Positions 46,201-56,561 of a stretch of DNA of 56,561 nucleotides are shown in pieces (the first letter of the stretch is position 1; the number at the start of each line of letters is the position of its first letter). The notes beneath the pieces were generated by a model, which saw nothing but the letters and a program-made list of their open reading frames with translations, was not told the origin of the DNA and searched no databases. The position numbers were made by a program, and so were the translations under genes. The stretch covers positions 199,908 to 256,468 of the forward strand of contig NW_014577066.1 of assembly GCF_000485595.1 (NCBI RefSeq), written 5' to 3'. This DNA comes from Priapulus caudatus. Lineage: Eukaryota; Priapulida; Priapulimorpha; Priapulimorphida; Priapulidae.

Positions 46201-49200
46201 TATATTCTACTGCGCCACAGCGGTTGAAAAATTCTAGGAAGCACAGTTTCAATCGGTATTTTGCACAGCATAATTATAGAGCAAAATACTGCCGGAATGC
46301 AGAATGTTTCAACAGACCACGGCACTCATGCACACGGGCACACAATTTCAATGTGGAGGCAAATACACACTAGTCCCACCTACTGGCATAACAGCGCCAA
46401 TCTGTTCATTCCAACCCATCAATTCATTTGTAAAGGAGCTGCACTGTCTGGGGCACCTCAATCACCTCTAGCATGGCCACGCTACATATTAGTACATAAA
46501 TATAGGTAAATCAAGATTTATAAAAATGCGGGGGACAATTAGAGATATACGAGTCTCGTGTATACACCATTCCACCAAAAATACTATACATTGATTCAAA
46601 AACGCCCCAATGTCTTACTAGCAGACCGGCAGCGGTGTTCCCGTCGTCCCACGCATCCTTTTTTGTCGGCGGATGAACAGGCTTTCTGCCTGTAGCAGCA
46701 TGGTGATGCGGTTCTTCAGCTGCTGATTGGCGGGGTCAAGCATCGGCCGCGCCTCATCTCATCACTAAAGGTCGCCGGCAGCGAGCCGACAGGTCTCCAC
46801 GGCGTCAAGAACACGGACTCACACGCCTGAAACGACGGTCCCGGTTATTCATGAGAATCCCCGTTACGGCATGTAAGCGCACAGCATTCAGTTACGCATG
46901 GTGGCCATTAACAATTATTGAGTCACTGGAAGGCAATCATTTAGTAAAACATATTTACAGCTATAGCTAAATTAGGCTGTGAAGCTTTTTAAGCTAGGCA
47001 TTCCAGTTCCTCTTATAAATCAGAACTTCTTCTCTAAATGGTTTGTTAAGTTTTATGCAGCTAAGAATGTCACACAGAAGCTGATGCAGAGTTGATAGGC
47101 GCAGAGGTGGGCTGCTAAATAACCAAAGCTACATGTCCTTGCGTGCGCGAGCTCACCTTTATTAGCTATTAGCAGCTGTTGAGGCGCCTCCGCATCTCTC
47201 AGCTCCTCCTCTCTATGATCTCTAGTCGCACGTCGTATATTTGGCACTTGTTGAGCATTAATGGCCGTCTCTAGCCGCTTAGTTTGCTGGCCACATCACG
47301 CCATGTTTTTGAACGTTTATAAGCTGGAAGGAAGGCAAGACTCGCGTAAGCAGCGAGAGGGCAATCAGTGATTCTGGTACATTGATTCGTAAAGGCAGTC
47401 TAAAGCATGTCTCAAGCGATAAAGTTGTTTTGAATCTGGCTTGGCACCATATGTCTTTACTACTCTAAGTGTGATATTACGTATTAATTTAGAAATGTAT
47501 GCTCTTCGCATGCAAACATTCACAACAAACAAAAAACTGCTAATAACGATTAAAAAAAAGGCGAAAGCGAAAACTGCTGCCGGAATCACGTGAATAATGG
47601 CATCCTGCTGTTCCAGGCTGTCTGCGCTTGTGCTCAGCTGCGCTGGTGGCCAGCTAACAAGATACCTTGCTGCTGTGTAGAGGCGACCTTGCACGTGCCT
47701 CTAGAGCGATTGCCATACACTCCACCTCAAAGTCAACCTTACCGAGCTAGTCGACTCTCGCTGAGCATTCGTCTCTCCTGAGGCTACAGATGGAAATATG
47801 TCACGAAGCCCAACAGTGGCAAGAATAGTCGAGAAAACGAGATTGGCAGAGATTATTCCGCGTATATAAAAAAGTTCTTGTGTACAAGCTGATGGCTCGT
47901 TAGCAAGATATTGGCTAAGTTCATTAACCTCCGAATACCACAAGGTGGAATATTCGAAATGGATTTTTAAAGATAAGAGGGCCTGGAACCGTAACACAAA
48001 AGAAGCTGAAAGAACTTTGAAGGGCATGACAAACAATGTGGCACAATCAACTGCCAGCTGTAGCCGACTTGCACTTTGTTTCGTCTAAACTGGCTTCATG
48101 CGCAAATGCCGTGACAACAAATTTAAGCAAGATGTCATTAAACAGGATTTTTTGTCACTAGGGGCCACATTGTTCGATTTTTATTCTTTTTTATTCCAAT
48201 GACTTCCCTCTTAATGTCGCAATGCAGATTTACCGTTACCATTCGCGTGGCGATTTACTGTGCCGGCTGCGACCGACAGATGACTGTGCACGTTGTCAAT
48301 GGTTACCTGCGAGTAGTTCCGTCGTCTTGGCGTGTAGTAGCTTGACGTATAATTCAGGCAATGAGCGTCGACGGCTTGACGGTATTGTTCCATGGCACTC
48401 GCTGAACACATCACGATACTGCTGCTTAACCCGCTCACCAACGCGCGCATCGGGCTCTGCTAGATAGGACTTCGGATTTTTTTATTCTCGAACCTTGTTC
48501 AGCGCGCACCTGTTGCAGTTACAACCAGCGATTAAAGTACTTGGTATGGCATTCGAATGTGTATGCGACGTGTTAGCGTACACACAGTCAGCAATGCTTA
48601 CGAATAGAGTATGCACAGAGGCACGCACCCACACAATATCAGGAGAGAAATATTTTAGAGATTTATATAAATATAAAGGGGTAACTATATATATTTCAAA
48701 TGCGTACGACTTTACACACCTAGAGAACTATCGAAGCTCTGGTGACAGAGTTCTCTGGTTTTTTTTACATTTCCGTGTGCCTATTACCACACTTCCAAAA
48801 CGACCTTGTCTGCATGATATTAAAATCAAGCTCTATTTGCTCATTCATTTGTCAAATGTAATATAACAAGAATGCTAATTTTAAAGCAGGTTGACTAGAT
48901 CATGCTATTATTACACAACACTACATCGTATGTGAAGGTCAACTGGCACAGGTTTAAATGCTTTTGCAATGCATCATGCTTTACCAACTTGGCATATGTC
49001 CTTGGGCCGCAACTGACAGATGTGGCCCTGAAAATTTCTCATGGCGTAGCGTACAAGGACTACATTTTTATGGCAGCTCCATTTCATATTGACTCGCACA
49101 GGCTTGCCATTTGTACTCACACGCACAGCAATTGCAGCGCATGTGCGAGATTCGTCAACGCATGAAAGGCTGCACTTGCTACATATTTGGCTTTTTTCCG

Positions 49201-50054
49201 GCAAGTAGGTCAATATATAAGTACGCTCATACTAAAGGTGCTATGTCCCCCAGGTAATGCCGGTGCGTACGGCTGGGGTGCGGTCGCGGTATACTATCTG
49301 ATATGGTTAGGGTTAGGGTTAGGGAGTAGGAGTAGGCGACTCCTAAGACTCTTAGTGAGTGGCGAGGTAAACGGTCCAGCATATTAGATAGTACCCAGCA
49401 GAGCATATAAATCACATTGATTGATATCGACGAATCACACAACGGCGAATCTAAGTAATTCGGGCCCACCCCTTCAAAAATTGTTTGTTCCGCAGCTTTA
49501 CGCTACATCGCCTCTCAGGGTACCGAGTAGGTAGGTAGGTGAAAAATCTTTTTATTTTGTTTCGACAAGATTGTATGTATATATATATATTGTATGTATG
49601 TATGTATATTGTACTATTCTGTTTGTGTATATGTTTTTGGCGGAGCAAATTTGATTTTTTTTTTTTGGGGGCGAAACGATAATAATTTTATGGTTTGTTT
49701 TACTCGGCCAAATAAATGTGTCGAGTAGGCGGCGTTTTGGCGAGTCGGTGACGGTAAAGGGAAACAAGCAATATTTTATCTTAGGCCTTGTAAAATAAGT
49801 GCATATTAATCAGACTTGATCTATAGTTTTCACATGGGTTTACTCATAAAAGATTACAACAATAAGTTTAAATCTTCAGCTATGCTGAGAAGCATGAAGT
49901 AAATTTATGGCAAGTATTCGCTTTTTTACAAGCACAATACGATAAACAAAGCTTCACTTTAATGAAGGGGAGCTTCGCCATGCTGCCATACATAGTAAAG
50001 ACATGTTCCCCTAGCAGTAAAAATCTTTTGGCATTGTAGGGAATGCCAATTTCA

Positions 50055-50221
50055 TAACAAGAGCCGGCAGAGCGTCTGGGGCCTCCATCTGAGTCTGTTG
50101 CTACGATTATACAACGTCAAATTTCAGTCGGTGGCGTAGCTTACCACATTTGTTAGGCGCAGAAATTATGGCAGACACCAGTTGGCAGTACACATCATTG
50201 TTAGGACACGCCCACTATCGG

Positions 50222-50254
<33 letters not shown>

Positions 50255-50985
50255 TAAAAGAAAAAAAAAAAAAACAGATGGAGGGTGGGGGGTGGGGGAG
50301 TGGGGAAGGGCGGGGGGAGGGTGGAGGGAGGGAGGCAGGGGTGGGGAGGGGCTGCTAATCAGCAAAAGCAGTTTACTCCTTTGTTAACAGTCCAACAAAT
50401 CCATGTTTTAACCCTCCTCTTGAGTCAAAAGTTATCCGACACTTACTCTTCGGCATGTCAGCAGAAGGGACATTTCATGGTCTTTCAACTAAAAGCCATA
50501 AAAATGCTAGGTCAGCCGCTGAAACCAAAAAGTTTTTCAATCGCTTCCGTCAGACCATGCGCCTCAGAAAATGTCTAAAATGCTGCCCTGTGCCCATTGA
50601 CCATTTGACCTGTACCTCCAATTTCGCAACAGTGATGCTTTCGCTACGCATGATGCTATACACGCGACTATCACGAGCCTAGGTCGAGCCACTTAAGATT
50701 TTGTGCCGCAATTCTGAGCATTTCCCTCGCCTATACGCTTAAGTTAAGGAGTGATGTTCCGCCCTTCGCTTTACACTGCTTGACCTTGACGCTTATGACC
50801 CCGCAGCTTCGACATCCCAACTCGTTTGCGGATTACCCCCCACGTCCGCGAATATCGTAGACGCGTGCGTCGAGCGGTTAAGATTTGTGCCGCAACTGTT
50901 GACGCACGACGGACGGACGACGCACGACGATCAAGCGATTCTACAAGCTGCATGCTGACTCTGTCAGATGACAGGCTAAAAAATT
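50055..50985. mobile_element. ~930-bp insertion specific to second locus copy
   Basis: The first copy reads through at about 39,490 (ATTCAATAAAAAATTAATGC). The second is interrupted there by a segment that ends TGACAGGCTAAAAAATTAAT. The segment's right part is the CTTAAGTTAAGG repeat (about 50,670-50,985). Its middle (about 50,360-50,660) matches 7,090-7,415 and, inverted, 1-330. A-rich tracts at 50,221-50,275 and a G-rich tract at 50,278-50,352 lie in its left part. Confidence 0.75.
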
Positions 50986-53904
50986 AATGGCACATACTGT
51001 AACATTTTAAAATATTATGAGCACTGTGTAGCAATGTGAATGGCATATGCGATGGTTGGTACAGTTAGTAAAACGGCCTGATTTTATCGGGGCGCGCCGA
51101 CTTAATGCGAATTCGGATTATAACGGCGATAATGTACATTGGACCTTTTTTGGGCTCTCTCCGGAAGCTGAAAAGTTTTCGGCTGAGTTAAGCCGGGTTA
51201 GGTGCAGATTGTGATTGAATGTGACGCGACTCGACACATTGCAAGCTCATGCGACTGCAGTGCCTAGGTCGACAGCGACACGACTGACAGCGATGAGGCA
51301 ACGACTGACACTGGCAGTCACAGAGTTGCAACAACAAGTTATTCATGCATTCTTTACTGCCAGGTAATTTACTTGGCCAGAAGGTAAACGTGCAAAAAAC
51401 GGGTCAAATAAGTCAAAATAGGGTGTTTAGATGTTACGGTCAACATTGGGTCAGTTTATACGCTGATTTTGCTTGAGGCCCAATTCAGTGAGGAACCTGC
51501 TTTTTTCGGCGATGACCATTTTATGGACCTCAACCGATCGTGTTATGACGGGACGGGCACACTGGCATTAGGAATGCAGAGAACAACATCAAAACACCCA
51601 TAGCAAATGCATCAATTTGTACCTCACGCCAGGTCAAGAAATGGTTGGGCATTGCATGTTTAGAGTTCAGCCAGTTCTACGTGGCACATTTCCAAAGTGG
51701 GCCATGCTTCCTCTTTAAGAGTACCACTCTTTGAGCTCTTTAAGACTGGTAATTGAGTTTCTCTCCAGTAAAAACCGATTGACCTGCTCCCTTTGCTCGT
51801 ACTGAGGTTATCAGACGAGCCTGCAGTCTAAGTTCGCTGATTCTTCGGCAGATATTCTGCGATATTGATCTCTTGCGACGACATAGTCGTATGAGCAAAC
51901 TTTTCGGGCGCACATATCTGCCAGCGCTATCTGCCTGTAGAGTTCGCAATTGTTCGCACAAGCTCTGGCGAATCTTGCGGTGAATAGAAGAGCGACAGAT
52001 GCCGTGGTACTCGATGGGGAGGTCGGGAAGGTAGGCTGCGAGTGCTGCTGTAAGAGGCACAGTGATCGTGCACGGCCAGCGAATGTCCTGCAGAACTGAA
52101 GCAGCCCGCCCAGCTGGCGGCCTCTCTCCGGTGCACGTGGGCGTGGCTCCCTCTGAGCAAGGTGATTGGCGAGTTTTCGCCATGCTACTTTGGTTCCAGC
52201 GCAATGATGAAGTGGAGACGGCGTTTCGGTGAGTCTCGAGTAACATGTCTGGTTTTATAGCCAGCCCAGCCTGTCCAGACTTCCATAATCTATGTCCTGA
52301 AAGAAAAGGCAGTACTAGGTTGTCTAAAACTGCTTTGCACAACCTTAAGAACAAGGCACCCAAACACAATAGACTTTTCAATGACATGGATCCACATTAT
52401 TTGCCAAGAAAAAAATTATTTGGTGAAATAAATTGGAAATATGCATCGTCATTCAAGATGATACCAAAACTATCTGAAACAAATTTTGGTCGTATGACAA
52501 AGCAGTTTAAGATTAGAAAATGACTGCATGCGACATAGTGTTTTCCTGTAGCTTCATCATTTGCTGTCATTGCTTATCATTCTCATGAAATATTTCGCAG
52601 GTACTCGTTTTCCAATTTTGTGAAAATTCAAATTTCTTTATGGTTATGGCTTTATGGGATTCTAGCGCAATGTTAACAAAGCAACTTTATTTTTTAGAAC
52701 TTTGTGAAATATGAATTACCCAAAATCACAAACGCAATGATGCTGGTAACTAAGCGCCCTTAGTAGAACGTGTTTTGGTGTATTAATTTTATTTTAGATG
52801 TTACAGGAGTATTTTGCTTGAGAGGAGGGCATTGACATTTTGTGAACACCACTATATAGCATTAAGGAATGAATGAAAATATTTGTTTTTGTTCTCTCCT
52901 TATAATAGATTATTATGCAATTAAAATAGGCCAATTCCTCCATAGAAGCAACTAAATTGTGAAAATTCTAGTCACTGATCACAGATGTGAGAGACTAGCT
53001 GCCAAGAAACGTCATGGATTGAAAGATGCATTGTAAATTGTATGTAAAGCATGTAGGTTGTATTGACGTTGTACTGCACAGCATCCTGTCAGGCAGGCAG
53101 CAACCTAGTGCAACTTGATCCATTTAACTTGATGCTTTAATCTTGATTAGTATCTAGGATTACGGCAGAGCAAAATCACTTTAGGCAGCCCTTAGGTATC
53201 ACGACGTGATGCACAGATTTCTGTGTATCATCAGCTGATACACAGACTGTCGTATATTGCAAGGAATGATCAAAAACCCCAAACACCTAACCTAAGTCAT
53301 AAAGTATAAGCCTTACCTGAGGTATGCACGAAGTGTGTTCAGGGTTTAGGGTTAGGGTTTAGAGTTTTTGCATCATTCCTTGATATACGGAAAGTCTGTG
53401 CATTAGTTATGATACACATGAAATGCTGTGCATCACTTCGTGATACCGCTACGGTGCCTGCACAGCTCAAGTGATTTCGCACGCGGAATGGCCCCCCCCC
53501 ATAAGCTCTATGGCCATGGCAGAGCTTCAGCTACGTGTCGTCTCAGCGTGTGGCTCGTAAGCAGCAATAGTTCTACGAGTGTCCCTATGGCAGGCGTAGA
53601 ATAATCTGATCATAACCTACTACACCACAACATTACTTAGCATGCGCTAACTCCGTTGAATAATCAATGCGTCAATGTCAACACAATGGCAATCACTCGC
53701 AATCGATGTGAGTGTTTATCATATCTTGTTTATCAAGCTTTACGCTCCATACTTCCTTTGACAGTGTTTCCCCAGCAGTCCTACACAGTCAGCGTCAAAT
53801 GGATGCTATGACATTGCCTGAGTAGTGGCTCTGGTGGGTCATGTGCTGTAGCGAATTACTGAGATGCAGCTGGAGAGGCTCCAAATAATCAGCAAAGTAA
53901 AGAA

Positions 53905-53930
53905 TGAAGAAAAGAAAAAACAAAAAAAAG

Positions 53931-53986
<56 letters not shown>

Positions 53987-54026
53987 CAAAAAAAAAAAAA
54001 AAAAAAAAATAAAAAAAAAAAAAAAG

Positions 54027-54075
<49 letters not shown>

Positions 54076-54087
54076 AAAAAAACAACT
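53905..54087. repeat. ~180-bp A-rich homopolymer tract
   Basis: An almost pure A run, with scattered G, C and T, replaces a short AAAGAAGAATGAACAC stretch present in the first copy at about 42,329-42,344. It lies directly beside the putative first WHAMM/JMY exon of the second copy. It may be an assembly or sequencing artefact, or an expanded microsatellite. Confidence 0.8.
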
Positions 54088-54877
54088 ACTGACCTTTCTC
54101 TCGCCATCTGACGTTATTTTGTTTCATGCACGTGATCTCGATGCAGCCGAATAAAAGTACATGGCATTCGTACACAAGAGTTTCAATCAAGAGTTTATTA
54201 TATAATCATAGCAATCTTTGTAAATTAATTCAAATAAATAATAAATAAGCGACTCCAAATTCAAATTATTTTTATAAATACTGCTGTCGAGAACAATGCT
54301 TTCTTTTTATTATAAAGAGCAACTTTTGTAAATCGCTGCCAATCACATTTATCAACGCCATAAGTCTAGGCGCTGCCAAAACTGTCAATGTCCTGCAGTG
54401 CCGTGTTGAAGTTCTATATTCTGTTATTGTCGAATTCCAAAGAATGTCCAGGTCCAGGCAAGTCTTCGGTTCTATTCTGTTATGTGGCTTTCGCTACAGC
54501 CAAAGAAACAGGCTCGTATTCGCTTATAGTTAACCATAGATGTGTAATATAGTATGCGCGTATTTATAGATAGCTATTAGCTACTACTAGTATTAGTAAA
54601 TATTAGTATTAGTATTACTGTCTGACACTGTAACGTGATAACTATAGTATAGCATAGCCGACCTAGCGTCTAGTAACTATAGCCCGCAGGAATACGCTGC
54701 CGCCAGGCAGCGCCATCCTGCGGGCAGTAGTACCGTAGAGGTAAGCCCGACCAGGCTGTGCCGCGGATTGTCTTACATACTGGTATTCTAACCCCTAGCT
54801 AGATACGGTTTCTTGAGGCTACGCGTAACTATTACTACATTACTAATAGTATACTAGTACTGCTGGGGCTGAAGAGC

Positions 54878-55143
54878 GGTCTATGTCCCCCAGGGTACTG
54901 CCGGAACCGTACCTTGGTACTATCTAATTGATGCCGGACCGTACCTCGCCTACTCCACTAACGAGTCTAGGGAAAAAAAAACACAATCGAAACTCGCCTT
55001 ACGGCCTACTCCTAACCTACCAACCCTGACCGCTAACGCGTACGCCTCAACCCTAACCATATCAAATACGTTACCTGGGTACGTTCCGGTTATACCGGAC
55101 CGTACCAGGTACGTCCGGCAGTACCGCTGGGACATCTAGACCC
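54878..55143. mobile_element. Noisy fold-back element (family A)
   Basis: GGTCTATGTCCCCCAGGGTA at the left and GGGACATCTAGACCC at the right bracket the CCGGACCGTACC and CCTACTCC words on the opposite strand. The telomere-type run is reduced to ACCCTAACC-like words. The small indels suggest that unpolished sequence continues past the locus duplicate. Confidence 0.7.
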
Positions 55144-55204
55144 TATGAGCCAACTACTGGAGACTGCCTCAAGGGGTCGTTGTCGTATTCACTATCAGAT
55201 CACT

Positions 55205-55795
55205 ACAGTACAGCACAGGCACTTGAAGCGTTTCAATAAAATATAATGCTAAATTATATCAGAACTCTAATACTCAGTAGTCAGTACCTACAAAATTCTT
55301 AATGTTTCTAATACTCTCTTTCACGCTATTATCTGCCGACAGTTGGCTAGCTAACAACTAACCTCAACCCTAACCCTAACCCTAACCTTACCCTAATCTA
55401 AACATACCATCATATATAAAATATAAACACATAAAACTAAAACAACCGTAAAACTTACCTCGTTACATATCTGTAGTAGCCTGATACGAGCAACACGACC
55501 CATACTGGATTTACGGATACAAAGGCATAGACGAGGGCATGGCCGAGATGAGAACTATGTACCGTAACACATCGCTTTGCTCTCAGCAAACCATGCCTCT
55601 CTATCCTTGAGCGTGCATTACTGACTGGCCGCCAGTACTCGGCTTCACAGACCTCGTGTTTGGTACTACACAGGCACAACGCCACACAGGCCAACTTGAA
55701 GGCGTTTCAATAAAATATCTAATGCTCAACTAAAATACGAAATCTAATTTACTAACAAATTCTTAACATGTTTCTATACTCTCTTTCACCGTATT
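55205..55795 (+). repeat. Two noisy copies of the AATAAA-containing repeat
   Basis: Copies at about 55,205-55,330 and 55,665-55,795 repeat the GCGTTTCAATAAAATAT and CTATACTCTCTTTCAC words of 16,735-16,860. Between them, a CCCTAA run lies at about 55,362-55,385. Confidence 0.65.
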
Positions 55796-56561
55796 TGAGC
55801 GACAAGTTTCCATGTAAATTCTGTCGCAAAATCCTACGTGCAACCATATACGCTTGCCGGCGCCGCCGATTGCTCTCGGCGACGTGCACTTGGTTGCACG
55901 GCTTTCACATATATATAGCAGTTACAGGAAGAGGGCGGGATCGCAAAATGCGGACATCGAACGCTCGCTTCGATTTTCACACTTTCACAGCCGAATACAC
56001 ATCAAACAGCTTCCATCTTTTGTTTCTCTTTCAAGAACAAGCTGTTCAACTTGTTATAAACAACATCTGTCTGTGTTCGTAACCGAGCTGTGTCACACGA
56101 ATCATCACACAAGACTGAACGAAATTCTCTCGTTCGTGACCTTGCCAGTAAAATGTTAAATGTCTGTCAGATTAATCAGGAAACGCCCACCGGCCGGCTC
56201 TTCATGACCTCATTCTCTGCGGCGTAACAGCTGCCGACGTTTTGCAACGTTCCAATGGCGAGGCTCCGTGAAAAAAATAACACTGGGGCTCGGGACGCCG
56301 ATATATAGCCCCCAAAATGCCAAAAAGCTGCCGCCGTAAATTTGCATAGAGTTCAATGCCAAACGCGAATTCTAGGAGTGCTATTTTCAATGCACGGCGA
56401 AAGCTTCGAAAGAGGCCAAGTATGGCCCCCGCACCCCCACAAAATAAATCCATGTTTTGTTTTTCCCGTGGCCGAGGCTCGTACGGGAGTTGGAAAGCAG
56501 TGTGCCACCTATAGCGCCTTAGGACTGGACTCGCTCGGCACCTCTCGGCTTAGCTGGTCAT
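55796..56561. other. No recognised gene
   Basis: Several short open frames are present on both strands, but none has a domain signature or a convincing splice pattern. Composition is mixed. Nothing specific can be assigned. Confidence 0.6.

Larger units (their letters stand above)
43751..54107 (-). pseudogene. Broken second copy of WHAMM/JMY-type gene
   Basis: Exon counterparts can be placed in order: the acidic C-terminal exon at about 43,751-43,844, the WH2 exon at about 44,120-44,275, the polyproline exon at about 44,490-45,055, the N-terminal domain exon at about 51,624-52,297, and the 18-nt first exon at 54,090-54,107, identical to the first copy. All the larger exons are frameshifted several times. 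Words such as YLPDLPIEYHGI survive between shifts. As written it cannot encode a protein, but the indel pattern suggests sequencing error rather than decay. Confidence 0.75.
43285..54640 (+). repeat. Direct second copy of 32,580-42,835
   Basis: The whole WHAMM/JMY locus, introns included, recurs in the same orientation and order. Differences are mainly one- or two-base insertions (often G or C) and deletions, at similar density in exons and introns. Larger differences are the missing 381-bp element, an extra segment at about 50,055-50,985, and an A-rich tract at about 53,905-54,085. This fits an alternate haplotype assembled in tandem from unpolished long reads. Confidence 0.9.

Noticed and set aside
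53795-54154. Poly-lysine and poly-phenylalanine frames
   Set aside because: They are translations of the A-rich tract and not proteins.

Overview
This window comes from a metazoan nuclear genome, probably a repeat-rich invertebrate. It holds three multi-exon, intron-rich genes of animal families (SNAPC3, HNRNPM, WHAMM/JMY) separated by many inverted-repeat DNA transposons. No operons, rRNA, tRNA or CRISPR arrays were seen. The phylum cannot be fixed from the sequence alone. All gene models were assembled by hand from splice sites, reading-frame phase and family conservation. In each model every exon joins in phase.

Layout. (1) 1-2,388: an inverted copy of SNAPC3 exon 5 with flanking intron, then a repeat that runs up to the SNAPC3 stop codon. 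(2) 2,389-15,713, minus strand: SNAPC3, nine coding exons, about 379 aa, with introns full of repeats. (3) 15,714-16,511: a compact head-to-head intergenic region, probably a shared promoter. (4) 16,512-26,764, plus strand: HNRNPM, fourteen coding exons including a small first exon, about 727 aa, three RRMs and two glycine-rich linkers. Its 3' UTR probably reaches a polyadenylation signal near 28,124. (5) 26,765-33,055: intergenic, AT-rich towards the right. (6) 33,056-42,367, minus strand: a WHAMM/JMY-type actin nucleation-promoting factor, about twelve coding exons, with an N-terminal WHAMM/JMY domain, coiled coil, polyproline, WH2, connector and acidic segments. (7) 43,285-54,640: a second, direct copy of 32,580-42,835, broken by very frequent one- to two-base indels. 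(8) 54,640-56,561: more noisy repeat sequence.

How the genes relate. SNAPC3 serves snRNA transcription and HNRNPM is a splicing regulator, so the head-to-head pair puts two RNA-processing functions behind one short intergenic region. WHAMM/JMY acts on Arp2/3 and the cytoskeleton and is unrelated in function. It is tail-to-tail with HNRNPM.

Most notable observations. First, the two copies of the WHAMM/JMY locus differ by clean insertions in each direction, including a 381-bp inverted-repeat element with a matching empty site, so they look like two haplotypes placed in tandem, one of them unpolished. Second, at least three unrelated fold-back element families carry short runs of telomere-type TTAGGG/CCCTAA at their centres. 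Third, one non-autonomous hAT element has a perfect 8-bp target-site duplication. Fourth, a SNAPC3 exon is present a second time, inverted and frameshifted. No clearly new multi-gene system was found. The telomere-cored fold-back elements are the best candidate for something undescribed.
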